A DNA stretch of 64,000 nucleotides, taken from contig CM026390.1 of NCBI GenBank assembly GCA_014843695.1, positions 51,984,121 to 52,048,120 of the forward strand. The letters are read 5' to 3'. Source of the stretch: Archivesica marissinica (lineage: Eukaryota; Mollusca; Bivalvia; Venerida; Vesicomyidae). Shown here piece after piece: positions 37,276-47,069 of the stretch; the first letter of the stretch is position 1, and every line of letters begins with the position of its first letter. Both the position numbers and the translations under genes were made by a program. Under the pieces are notes generated by a model. That model saw only the letters and a program-made list of their open reading frames with translations, was not told the origin of the DNA and did no database searches.

Positions 37276-37381
37276 AATAATGTGAGTGGTTATGAATATT
37301 GTCAACATTAGTTTTGTATTTGATGTATTATATATAAATGTAAAAGTACTGTTGACAATATTCATAACCACTCACATTATT
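37276..37381. repeat. Perfect 31-bp inverted repeat
   Basis: Arms at 37276-37306 and 37351-37381 are exact reverse complements (left arm starts AATAATGTGAGTGGTTATGA), separated by 44 nt. This could be a hairpin MITE or the scar of an inverted duplication; I see no clear target duplication. Confidence 0.93.
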
Positions 37382-37535
37382 AGACCATCACTATGGTTAT
37401 GCCATGTCAGGTTGAGTGAAGCACACAGGTTATACAGAACAATATTTAACAATTTCTTACACAAATACTTACAATTTATGTGTGTCTACATGTTTTTCAA
37501 AATATTTGCCTGAATGTTTTACACACTTTTCCTAA

Positions 37536-37930
37536 CTAGACACCCACGTTGATAAGCATTTTTTTCTTGAAATTTGGAATGCATTTTCTGTAGTCCTGAG
37601 CTGGAATTTGAAGGATGACTTCGTGGACAACAACAAGAAGTGCCACGGCATGGAAGCAAACTTCATCCATCAGCACGATAAAGCCCCTTCGCATACGTCC
37701 GTAATTACAAAGGCAAAACATACTCAAATAAAACATACTCCAACCCCCGTCCCAGTATTTGCCTTTACTTTTTCCCTACCATCTAAGTCGGAGATACGTG
37801 AGACAAGATTTGACAACATCGACAATCTCCTAATTGTTGTCCGCGAAGTCATCCGTCAGATTCCAGCTGAGGACTACAGAAATGAATTCCAAATTTCAAG
37901 GAAAGCTACACAACAACAAAAACGTTGCGC
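37536..37930 (+). pseudogene. Mariner-type transposase C-terminal fragments, head to head
   Basis: On the plus strand, MEANFIHQHDKAPSHTS resembles the catalytic-domain block before the last acidic residue of mariner transposases (QHDNA..H). It is followed by SEIRETRFDNIDNLLIVVRE and VIRQIPAEDYRNEFQ, the usual C-terminal region. On the minus strand at about 37625-37540 there is a second copy of the same end (VVHEVILQIPAQDYRK). The two copies lie in opposite orientation and overlap the same short stretch, so this is a rearranged remnant with no N-terminal HTH. Non-functional. Confidence 0.72.
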
Positions 37931-37979
37931 CACCTATCCCCAGATCTCTCAACCACCCCTCGTATTTCAGAATCAATAA

Positions 37980-38880
37980 AATGTGATTCAAATTTCCACG
38001 CAGAAACAATAGAGAAACAAATCGAGTTGGAAGGAAGCTAACAATTATTGATCACCCTATAATAGTTCTATCACATGACTTTACTTGTATTCAGTGTAAT
38101 ACACCAATCACATATTTTCTTATAATTTTGTCCACATGTGTAATAACACCTGGATGGATTCCGATTGGTTGCGACATGACATTGACAGCTTGCAATACAT
38201 ATTTGAAATATACATGCTGTTTGTGTTCATGCTTTATTTGTTGGAAATCAACGTATTAATCGTTAAAATGCTAAATATGCACTAGCAGGATATAGTGATT
38301 TCAAATATTGTGTCGATTATTTGAGTGAAGTTGTTCGATTTTCAGGGACTATTTACTACAGCGTACGGATGCATTAATATGAGACGGCTAAAAAATTATA
38401 CTGAGAAATATTTTGTCTTCAAATCTATGGTTCTTGTTACTGTGGTAATGTGATAAAAAGCATAAAAGGTTTGCTTAATAGCAAAATTCCAAAACAAGTT
38501 TCGTAAAATATGGTTTAAGATCCTATATGATTTGAATGTATTACTAAATGTAAAGATTTCATAATTCATACACAGGCACTAGGTACAATCATTATTTTAT
38601 GGGCTTATAGATGTCTTTTTAATAGACCAAAGGGATAAATAGCCCATGTATAGAGAAAATCTAATTTAGAGAGCGATTGCAAAATAAAGATATCCAATGT
38701 AGATAGTCGCCATACAAAAATAAATACCAGAACTGCTGTTATATAATATATACATGAAACTCTGTAAACAACATGACCTTCTATTTAATACATTTGCTAC
38801 GATGAAATTTATTCTCTCGCCAGGGAATTAACTAATGGACCACAGTGCCACCCCAGTGACCCTATTCCCTAAATATATAC
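37980..38880. other. Intronic AT-rich sequence
   Basis: Caskin intron sequence with no open frame, array or element that I recognise. Confidence 0.5.
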
Positions 38881-40394
38881 TACAGTCAAACCTGTGTTAG
38901 TGGTCACCTCTATTAAGCTGCCAACCGGCATTAAGCAACCAGATTTCAGATTCCAAATATGTGACCCTCCATTACAAAACCAGTCGGAAGTCGCTAAATC
39001 CAATTTCAAGATATTGACCAATAATCATGATACAGGCTAAAATCACCATATTTTGGATTTCAGCATATAAATATTAAGAAATATGTATACTGCAACTACG
39101 GCAAGGTTATTTTGTGAAAAGTATTACAAAAATGCATAAAAAACCTTATTTTGTGAAAGCACTAATTAATTAATTCTGACAAATTAGTCATAAAACAATG
39201 AAAACCGTGAAAAATGGGCCTTGAAGACAATACACTTCAGGCTAAAGTATCAGGAAATCCCGGTCATGTTTGGTATTAAAATAGAGCTGGATAAGATATA
39301 ACGTCATAACCCTGTATTAACCAATCAAAGCTGTTGAAACAAACACCTACGATGTAAACAATTCTTTTGTTACCAAGCATGTGGCCTGAAACGCGGTGTT
39401 TAATTGGCTACTGAGTTCTGCGCATGCTCTGTGGATATTTTCAAAACGCAGTTCCGATTGTAAAATGGATTTAGAAATCGCGAACTTGTTGAATTTAAAT
39501 GCAAATGATACCTCAGATTTAGGCGATGTAGTGACAGAATATTTTTCAAACTCTTGGGAAGAGGATATTGAATCAGGAAACTCGAGTGATGAGGGCAGTT
39601 ACTTGGATTCTGAGGACGAATTCGACCCTAAACGAACTTTGTTTTGACAAAGATATGCAGAATGACGCTGTGATACAGAGTATGCGATGTGCACAGGCGA
39701 GCATTTCGAAACACTTGAATGGGAAAAGGCTACACAATTCAGGTGAGTTTTATTAGACATTGTTTGAAGCTTTTGCTAGATATGTGAATGTTCGATTTAT
39801 TATTTTATCAGGCTATTGTGATGGTCGAGTAGCGACCGTCCCTATGGACCCGAGTAAACTGAATCATTTCGCTTTCTGGTTTCGATTTGATAATATCATT
39901 TGGTTACCACAATGGAAATTAAGAAAAAGGTAGTGGATTGGATCAGGTGTATTAGTACAGAATGTGTGTGGGTTTGCTAAAATATGTCTAACCTATTTGG
40001 TATGGAAGTGAATCAATATGGGGGAGGGCTGCAAAAAATTTACTGGGAACCGAGGTATGGAAACTATGAATGTAGGCTGGTCTATACAGCCGGTATATAT
40101 GGAAGAGAGACACATAGAGGGGTGTGTGAACAATGTCGGAGGGAGGTGCCATCTGCCACAAATCTCAGGGTGAGGGTCACCGTAAGGTTTAGTGCAAGGG
40201 AGTGATATTGATGGTAAACACGGCATCAATGCATGATGTATGTGCTGATTGAGCTTATTTACCCTCGCCTCGGTCGAACCATGTGGACTAGCGTTGTATG
40301 TTTCTGCGGAATTCTTATTTATAGTTTATCGATACATAATTATATAATGTGTACTGTATGTATGTTCCGCTAATGACAAACCCTGGGGACCTAG

Positions 40395-40540
40395 ACATAT
40401 TTTCCTGTGCAGTCTTTATCGATGCAAAGCGGTTAACCAATACTAAGCCAATGTGTGTGAGGTGCCTTGTTCAATATGTGGCCTGACCGAGTATCGAACC
40501 CGGGATACACCTCTGAACCACAGATGCATCACCGAACGTA
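40395..40540 (-). mobile_element. SINE-like fragment
   Basis: The reverse complement contains CCCGGGTTCGATACTCGG, resembling a tRNA B box, followed by TATTGGTTAACCGCTTTGC. That is similar to TACTGGTTAACCGCTGGAGC in SINE family A. Borders are approximate. Confidence 0.5.
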
Positions 40541-41107
40541 TTTCATTGGAAATTATTAATAATATTGCTCTATTTTCAGTTGTACAGGCAAGTATGGTAA
40601 TGGTGATCCGTGTTATCAACAGTTTGTTCCACAGGACATGATTAGACGCAGAATGGATATAAGAGAATTAACACAACGTAAGTATATTGGCTTATGGAAT
40701 TGTCAATTTTCTACACACAGGTTAATCGTTATAATGATATGTAAATAGTATTGTTTTACGATTGCGAAACAAGGTTTTATGTCAATTTATAACTAATCAC
40801 TCAAGTTGGCGAGGATGAAAGCGTTTGTGTGGGAGAAAACACACTTGTCCGATCTGGTGACCATTATACCATCTTTTCGGTCCGGGTTGCATTGGTGGGA
40901 AGCATGAGCATGCTGACCACTACGCTAATCGGTTGAAGAGGCACATGCCCATCCCCTTGATGTTTTGATTTCCTCATTGATATTTTAGGGAGTTTTCCTA
41001 AAAAATGAGGAATTGTCCCATCCTTATACATTAGCTGCTTTCAATTTGGCAACATTGGACAAAAGTGCTCAGTATATAGTTCCAATTCTTATTAACAATT
41101 ATGTTAA

Positions 41108-41674
41108 AGCAGCATTACATCGTATGAAATAAAAGATATTTGAAAAAATCAATTTTTACGTATGGGTAGCAATGCTGCTGCACATTCTAACATTATACTG
41201 TGTATGCTTATGTTCATTTGGTAAACAGTGTTTTTTGCGATAAAACAAACCCGAAACCGAAAGTAGGACTTTCCGAGTCGATCGGTCACGCACTTGTTTA
41301 CAACCGGAACTCATTCCGCACTTGTCCCACGTTGTCTTTTTTAATTAAATTACTTGATATGTTGATTCATACCTCTGTTAGCTAAGTCTTTAGGACATTT
41401 CTACATCCCCGCGAGGGGTTCGACATTAGAGGAAGATAGATAAATAGTTTTCATGTTCAAAATATATACGTTGTTTTCTACATCCTCTGTTGTTTCACGC
41501 ATGCGCGCTGTGCGTGTTTACATTTCGTGTGTTGATAAACAAATTCGCGTATACGACGGTTTAAATTTATTGGAATTTTATCGTTTCTGAGCAACTATTT
41601 CGATTTTTGTAAATACACACACATTAGTATTTATATTTTACCCAAAACATCCTTTATTACGATGTAATGCTGCT
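41108..41674. mobile_element. 567-bp TTAA-flanked MITE nested inside the 3.75-kb element
   Basis: The ends AGCAGCATTACATCGTA and TACGATGTAATGCTGCT are perfect inverted repeats, flanked by TTAA at 41104-41107 and 41675-41678. It sits between candidate exons c and d of the decayed gene. A 61-codon open frame inside it shows no domain. Host sequence just outside is partly duplicated (CCAATTCTTATTAA at about 41085 and 41698). Confidence 0.87.
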
Positions 41675-42425
41675 TTAATGAAAGCAGTATATCTTTCCAA
41701 TTCTTATTAATTATGTTAATATACCATTTCAATAAGTTGTCTGCAATGGGATACCTTGGTGTGACGGAAAAATTGAGGGGGGGGGTCAGTCCTCCCAATT
41801 ATTTCCCTTTTTATTCATAATTTCGGGCGTCCTATATGTCGATGTCCGTTTAATGAAATCACTGAATATATACATTTGTTTCTCAGGTTTGATGCTGACC
41901 ATCCTGGCACAGTGTTTGTCAAGAATGACCCGGACGCAGAGGAGGTGGCCTTTCGAGTACTGCTGCCAGATACAACATTTCCGGATCGAGAGGCTCCAGG
42001 GATCTAACCCCCAGAACTCCCCCTTCAGAGGCAGCAGTACCTCTATAAATCAATAAGAGAATTTGTAAACAATCCATATAAAGATATTGTGTGTCGAAGA
42101 CCAGATGTAATGCCACCAGATGATTCGGATGACGACGGTCTGGTTACTTGTGGTCGTGGAAGCGGGCGTGGCTGTGCGTGTGATCGTGGGAAGATGACAA
42201 TGAGTGCACACAGTCGTAGCCCTCATTAGACTCTGACAATATTTGGACAACACCTATGATGATGATGATAGTGCATATGAAATGTACATGTGAATGAATC
42301 GTAAACATTGATTGTGGAGATTTGTTTGAACATAAACCTGGAAAATGTTGAAAACCCTGAACATTTGAATTTTTTTTTTTGTATGTTACCATTACCATGT
42401 AAATATTTTGATGAAATTTTGTGTA

Positions 42426-42431
42426 AATAAA
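42426..42431 (+). terminator. Poly(A) signal AATAAA
   Basis: AATAAA about 200 nt downstream of the last stop of the decayed plus-strand gene, followed by a TGT-rich stretch (GGTTGTGTATG). Fits the 3' end of the transposon gene. Confidence 0.5.
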
Positions 42432-42842
42432 GGTTGTGTATGAATATATATATGCTACAAATTTCAGTTTCATTGTACTTATAGTAATGTGCGTTGCTAA
42501 GGAGTTTGTTTTGGCAACTTTAACCTCGATTTTGGGACTTTATTCATATTTCTGAAGCCGTAGCTATTGAAAATTAAAAAGTCCATATCTTTGTCAGTTT
42601 TTACCCTATAACAAAAATGTATACATCATTGGAAAGCTAATGCATTGCCCTTTCAGATGAGCACATAATCTCAACAAAAATACCCATGTGACTGATTTTG
42701 TAATGGAGGGTCACATATGTTATTTGTTATACATTTCATCTCTATTAAGCAGCCACTTTCTGTGATAACCCTTAGCTGACTTGCTTGTGATAAGGTTTGA
42801 CTGTATATGAACAACGTAATAAATTGAGCTTGGAATACTCAC

Positions 42843-44969
42843 CGTTTCCACTGCTTTGTGACAGCGATTGTGCTCCTGGTACAAAGGAAGCCGTTACGCT
42901 AGCATTGTACTGTGGCTGTGCCATTGGCTGCGCAGTCTGGGACAGTTTCTGTTGTTGTACCAGTCTGTCCTGTTCCAGTTTCTGTGACTGTGTACCCTGC
43001 ACTTGTTGCTTGCCCGAAGCTTGTTGCTGCAGCTGACCACTTGGTTGTAGCTGTGGTTTGGGCAACAACTTTGGCTGCTGTAATTTTTGCACAGTCTGTT
43101 GTAGTGGTTTAGGTAACTTATTTGGAGTGCGTTTTATTGTATCCGTATTGTCAGTAAAAGCATCGGTATGATCTAAATTCTCTTCACCATGGGACGCAAT
43201 ATTACCATCGTCCAATATCATGACTAGAGATGGCTTAGACTGCTGCGCCCGTTGCTTAATCGTACCAACATTTTCATTAGCAAATGGTAAAGTATTTGAG
43301 TCTAAGCTTGACGTAGAAGAACTCAAATCTCCTCGGCCACTGCCAGTCAATGTTTTCTTCAGTTTTTCTGATTCATTAACTTGACTTTTTGAATCTTTGG
43401 TAACATTTGCACTATCTGAATTTTGCTGAACACAATTTTGAGCATTTTGTGTATTTACACCGTTTTTATCCTGAACACTACTCTGTGAGACAACCGAACA
43501 AGACGGGTTTACAATTACAGAATTATCACTAGACTGGTTTTGCGACTGTGACTCAGTTTTGGCTTGACGCAGTTTAACACCAAAAGCACTTTCCACGCCA
43601 TTTGAAGTTGGACTTGCACTTGAGGAACTTTCCCGTTTAAGTCTTTGTTGTAACATATATTCACCTGAACTTGTTTTGTCAGATTTTCCCAACAAACCAT
43701 AATTTGAAATTTTTGGCTCAATAATCTCCATAGCAACTGGCGGTGCCGGCGGTAAATCTTCATTGTCCGAACTAAGATTATCACCAGCACTATTTTCTTC
43801 ACTTTTCTTTCCAAAACGTTCTGAAAGACTTTGAACACAATTCACAAAAGCTTGTGATTGAGGTGTTGATATTTGAGGTTTTTGTTGGATAGGGGGCGGG
43901 GATAAAACAGAAGTCATACCAGGACCAGATCTGGTAACATTTTGACCCGAATTGCTAGTACTATTCTTATTTATAATTTCTGAATGGCGTAATGAAGCAT
44001 TTCGTTTTGGTGGAGGAGGTGGCGCTTTTTTAACCCTCCCGCCCGGTGAATTCTGCTGTGAACTCCTGGGCGAGCCACTTTGCTGATGTGAATAAGCAAA
44101 CTGGGTAGAGACATGTAAGGGGCTGGCAGGCCCAGTAGGGACCTGATTCATTGACAGTGGGGGATAATTCACATAATTGTTGACTGTCCTGGGTGGGCCT
44201 ATTTGAGGTGTATCATAAATATGTTCAGAAGTTCTTCGCTTCAAACTTCCATTGGAAGCAAGTGGAAATTTAAAACCTTCAAGATTTTTCACAGGGCTTT
44301 TATATCCATCATTATTCTTTTCTGCTTCATGTTTTTCAATGTCAATTATATCGGGAGAACCTTCACGACTCGACTGCTTTGACTTGGCCACAATCATAGC
44401 CACTGGCTTTGGCTTAGCTGCCACTAGTGGAGCAACAGGGGCCACACCTTCCATTGGTGAATTAGACATCTTGTAACTGTCATCTCCCGTTGGCGTATTT
44501 TCTCTGTCCGAATAATCAGATGTTCTATCTGGCGGAGCGTGAAATGACTGACACATTTTCTGATGGGTAACACAATCCTTTCCATCACCCACACTGTTTG
44601 GTGTTGATTGAGACATTGACCGTTTCACCTTTATTGGTACAACTGCTGGAGGCTTGGGGTGCATGTTGCTAGTGTTGGCATATTCAGACTCCAATGGCTG
44701 ATTAAGGGATTTCATTTCACCACTACTACTATTTGTACTCAGACTATCCCCTGAAGATGATCGCCTTGGCTTCAGGTAAGGCGGGAGTTCATTATACTGG
44801 GGTGGTGCAGGTGGTGGGGGAGACGACCGCTCCCCGGACCACCGTATACTGGCCATTGGTGGTTCGAGAGCCTCCGGTGCATCACGTCCATCTATGGTAG
44901 ATAACCTCTTCGTACCAGACAGAATCCTCTTCAGACGGTCTATAGCTAACATTATCTTCTTCTGGTGAC
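42843..44969 (-). CDS. CASKIN: Caskin exon: SAM2 end and proline-rich region
   Basis: This large exon (2127 nt, about 709 residues) begins after an AATTTCAG acceptor, finishes SAM2 with HQKKIMLAIDRLKRI, and then encodes a disordered Pro/Ser/Gln-rich region. Visible motifs in order: SSPPPPAPPQYNELPPYLKP, HPKPPAVVPIKVKRS, KSPVKNLEGFKFPLASNGS, VKKAPPPPPKRNAS (an SH3-ligand-like motif also in vertebrate Caskin1 as GPPPPPPKR), LPFANENVGTIKQR and DNTDTIKRTPNKLPK (both match vertebrate LPFAEEGNLTIKQR and ESDTVKRRPK), then a Gln-rich stretch ending in QSSGN. It leaves in phase 1 at GTGAGTATT. The frame stays open upstream to a Met codon at about 45060, but that part is intronic because the acceptor and phase fit at 44969. 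A transposon end lies about 40 nt past the donor. Confidence 0.95.
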
Positions 44970-45882
44970 CTGAAATTGAAACATTATGTACTGGGCTTGA
45001 GCTAGATGGCAATATGGGAGAAACAGTCTCCCTGAGATGGTTCATTTCTCCCTTTTTCAAGTTCAGGGAGAACTTTATTCATATATAATATATTGCCAAC
45101 ACTTGGTTGTCAAACTTCTCCCTTGTAAACCATAGGCTTCTCCCTATAATGAAGGTCTAGATTACACCCTGCAAGCTTAGCATATGCCAAATTCAACTAT
45201 AGGGTTTCATGTTCAAAATAGTTACTGTAGAACAACATTATACGAGCAAGCATTTATATTTCGCCAATTTTTGCGATCTAAGTGGATAGCGAATTCATAA
45301 TTCTCGTGGATAATATTGTGCTATACAACTTTATTAAGATACTGGCTATTTTAAATTTTGGTAGGAAGTGAAATGTTTCTACTTTCAACAGGAAGACAGC
45401 TCAGAAAGCAAAGATATTCTGTGATATTTGGGGCAACCGCAGCTGAAGATGTTCACATCAAATCACTTCCCCCAACCATGCAGGTCTGAATCCCATAAGA
45501 GGTGTTAACTTGCTTTATGTGAGGATTTGTGATAGGTCAGTGATTCTATCTGGGCAGCTGTTTGTGACTGAAAAACCTGCATGGAGTGGTACCCAAGTTT
45601 TTCTCCACAAAATAAATAAAGGATAATCTTGGCACTTTTCAAGTGTGACTACATTAAATTATTATATAAAACTTATCAGCTTATAGCGCAAAATATTACT
45701 GGAGTTTGGGGAGAGATTTAACACAAAATAATGTATTTACAGTCAAACCTGTATTAGTCATCATCTCCAATCGGCATCCATATATCGTTGCCACGTAGAT
45801 ACATAGCCGCACAATATCAAACAGTCTAATAGCTCTGTAAAAACTACCTATTTTAAAAATATTTTCTAAACTAATTGCCTAC
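44970..45882 (-). other. Caskin intron within SAM2
   Basis: 913-nt intron with a GTAGGC donor and an AATTTCAG acceptor. It holds one end of a Tigger-like element (CAGTCAAACCTGTATTAGTC at 45740). Otherwise no feature is recognised. Confidence 0.75.
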
Positions 45883-46021
45883 CAAGTCTCTGGATTCCAA
45901 TCTCTTCAAGGTCTTCCCATGTGATATCAGTAACATAGTCAATGTTATCATAGCCCTGATTGGCTAATGTGTTATAATACTGATCCAGATTCAACATCCT
46001 CAACCAATCATAGATGTCGTT
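45883..46021 (-). CDS. CASKIN: Caskin exon: SAM domain 2
   Basis: This 139-nt exon (enters in phase 0, leaves in phase 1) has a TTACAG acceptor and a GTAGGC donor. It encodes [20 protein letters not shown], then [20 protein letters not shown] and IQRLG. The WL..L.L.QY...L...GYD....V.D.TWE.L.EIG..(R/K)LGHQKK pattern is that of Caskin SAM2. The split Gly codon is completed by the next exon, which opens with HQKKIMLAIDRLKRI, the last SAM2 helix. The upstream intron (46022-46654) contains a SINE interrupted by a MITE. Confidence 0.95.
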
Positions 46022-46078
46022 CTGTAACAAAAGGAGCACGGTGCATTGGTTAGTGCTAAAGTTCTATTATTGGTCTAT

Positions 46079-46500
46079 CCAAATTTATTTTAGCCCGATT
46101 GCGAAACAAGTTCTTACAACATTATTTTAACTGCTCTCGAGACATCATTCCTGTAGTAATCAATTGCCATGATGGAGACAGAAGAGGCAATGTGGATTTA
46201 GGAGTCTTGCTTAACCCTTTCCTTCATAGAGATATAGGTTAATATACTATTATATCTCCATACAAACGACAGCCATTTAGCTATCATGCAGTAGATAAGT
46301 AGTCGCCATATCTATCCCACCTACATAGATATTACTGGGACTACATGAGATTCTGGCCTTTATTATGAACATTGGTTTGGCTACTACCTTGTCAATGTAT
46401 GTCATATTGGTAATGGCGTCAAAGAGTTGCTTCTATGAGGGAAAGGGTTAAGGACATCACTACTGTGGTTCTGGCGGTGTTCGAAATGATATGAACATAT
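46079..46500 (-). mobile_element. SINE (family B) split by a MITE
   Basis: The tail side AAATTTATTTTAGCCCGATT starts at 46079. The body continues to CTTGC at 46210, is interrupted by a family 1 MITE, and resumes AAGGACATCACTACTGTGG to GTTCGAAATG. The uninterrupted copy at 17104-17268 shows the expected joined sequence (CTTGCCTAAGGGCAC). Confidence 0.75.
46215..46447 (+). mobile_element. TTAA-flanked MITE (family 1) inserted in a SINE
   Basis: 233 bp with ends CCCTTTCCTTCATAGAG and CTATGAGGGAAAGGG, flanked by TTAA at 46211-46214 and 46448-46451. Comparison with the SINE at 17104-17268 shows a clean insertion into the SINE. Confidence 0.92.
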
Positions 46501-46654
46501 AGACCTCCTGTATTTTTGGATATACAAACTATATACACTCCACATATATGGAACCATTCTGCGGAGTGCACGATATAAGTTCCATACCCCATAATTATGC
46601 AGGGTGATATAATCTATTTGAATTGATAATGAATGAGATTTTATGGAAACTTAC

Positions 46655-46756
46655 AGGTTTAAAGTCTGGTATACCATCGTGTAGATTCAGCCTGGCAATC
46701 TCAGACTTGAGCTTCTTTCTATGCCCCGGCTTCGATATGCCGATAGCAGTGAGATC
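46655..46756 (-). CDS. CASKIN: Caskin exon: second half of SAM domain 1
   Basis: This 102-nt exon (34 codons, phase 0/0) runs from an ATTTCAG acceptor to a GTAAG donor. It encodes DLTAIGISKPGHRKKLKSEI, ARLNLHDGIPDFKP. DLTAIG(I/V).KPGHRKK is the hallmark C-terminal helix of Caskin SAM1 and is the most diagnostic stretch in this gene. It follows directly on TPQ of the upstream exon, giving the usual MTP(Q/E)DL junction. The downstream phase 0 border joins to the SAM2 exon at 46021. A short 33-bp repeat begins about 23 nt upstream of the acceptor. Confidence 0.95.
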
Positions 46757-46778
46757 CTGAAATAATATTATAAACTAC

Positions 46779-46882
46779 TAATTATCTCAATTTCATACTC
46801 ATAGGAGAATATGAGCATAATTATCTCAATTTCATAGGAGAATATGAGCATAATTATCTCAATTTCATAGGAGAATATGAGC
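46779..46882 (+). repeat. 33-bp tandem repeat, 3 copies
   Basis: Units of ATTATCTCAATTTCATAGGA plus GAATATGAGCATA. The array starts about 23 nt upstream of the Caskin acceptor at 46757. Confidence 0.9.
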
Positions 46883-46902
46883 AATTTTTCTATCATTATT
46901 AA

Positions 46903-47067
46903 CCCATTTGATTCTGGATACTGTTCAAACAGTATTTGCAAAGAACATAGAGCCAGATCAGCCGCCATGGAACGTGCCGTCTGATCAGGCTCTATGTTGC
47001 TTGCTATTCAGATGATCTTGCTAAGACACTTGACTATGTAGCAAACAACATAGATCCTGATCAGCAC
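46903..47067 (+). mobile_element. MITE family 2, truncated by a satellite
   Basis: Begins CCCATTTGATTCTGGATAC after TTAA (46899-46902) and follows the copy at 16053 up to GATCCTGATCAGCAC at 47067. There the 26-bp satellite begins. The missing right half is not found after the satellite at 49464. Confidence 0.85.
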
Positions 47068-47069
47068 AT

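Larger units (their letters stand above)
39465..42229 (+). pseudogene. Decayed multi-exon gene inside the 3.75-kb element
   Basis: Candidate exons: (a) from ATG at 39465, an acidic N terminus (MDLEIANLLNLNANDTSDLG; DIESGNSSDEGSYLDSEDEF), then a frame change near 39600-39647 into DKDMQNDAVIQSMRCAQASI up to a GTGAGT donor at 39743. (b) From 39812, phase-matched, YCDGRVATVPMDPSKLNHFA. (c) 40580-40677, CTGKYGNGDPCYQQFVPQDM, with AG and GTAAGT borders. (d) From 41887, FDADHPGTVFVKNDPDAEEV, interrupted by TAA at 42005-42007, continuing QRQQYLYKSIREFVNNPYKD to TAG at 42227. The frame shift, the internal stop and a phase mismatch between c and d indicate decay, or exons I have missed. I recognise no domain; a transposon-encoded protein is the natural guess from its position. 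Confidence 0.5.
38961..42714 (+). mobile_element. 3.75-kb TIR element carrying an unrecognised spliced gene
   Basis: The left end GTGACCCTCCATTACAAAAC and the right end (inverted) GTGACCCTCCATTACAAAAT are the same over about 25 bp, with one difference. ATAT lies directly outside both ends (38957-38960 and 42715-42718), a likely 4-bp target duplication, although ATAT could instead belong to the TIR. Inside are broken plus-strand exons, a poly(A) signal, a SINE fragment and a smaller TTAA element. I do not recognise the superfamily. Confidence 0.78.
38883..42803. mobile_element. TA-flanked Tigger/pogo-like MITE, split by a later insertion
   Basis: The left end CAGTCAAACCTGTG follows TA (38881-38882). 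The right end AAGGTTTGACTG precedes TA (42804-42805). Without the insertion at 38961-42714 the element would be about 170 bp. Both halves share CTCTATTAAGC. A lone copy of the left end, CAGTCAAACCTGTATTAGTC, occurs at 45740. TIR sequence and TA target resemble Tigger/pogo-type elements; this family call is inference. The right end lies 38 nt from the Caskin donor at 42842. Confidence 0.75.

Noticed and set aside
42772..45060. Caskin large exon extended upstream to a Met codon near 45060 as a gene start
   Set aside because: The acceptor at 44970-44971, the split Gly codon and the continuity of SAM2 across the junction show that translation enters from the upstream exon. The segment 44970-45060 is intron.
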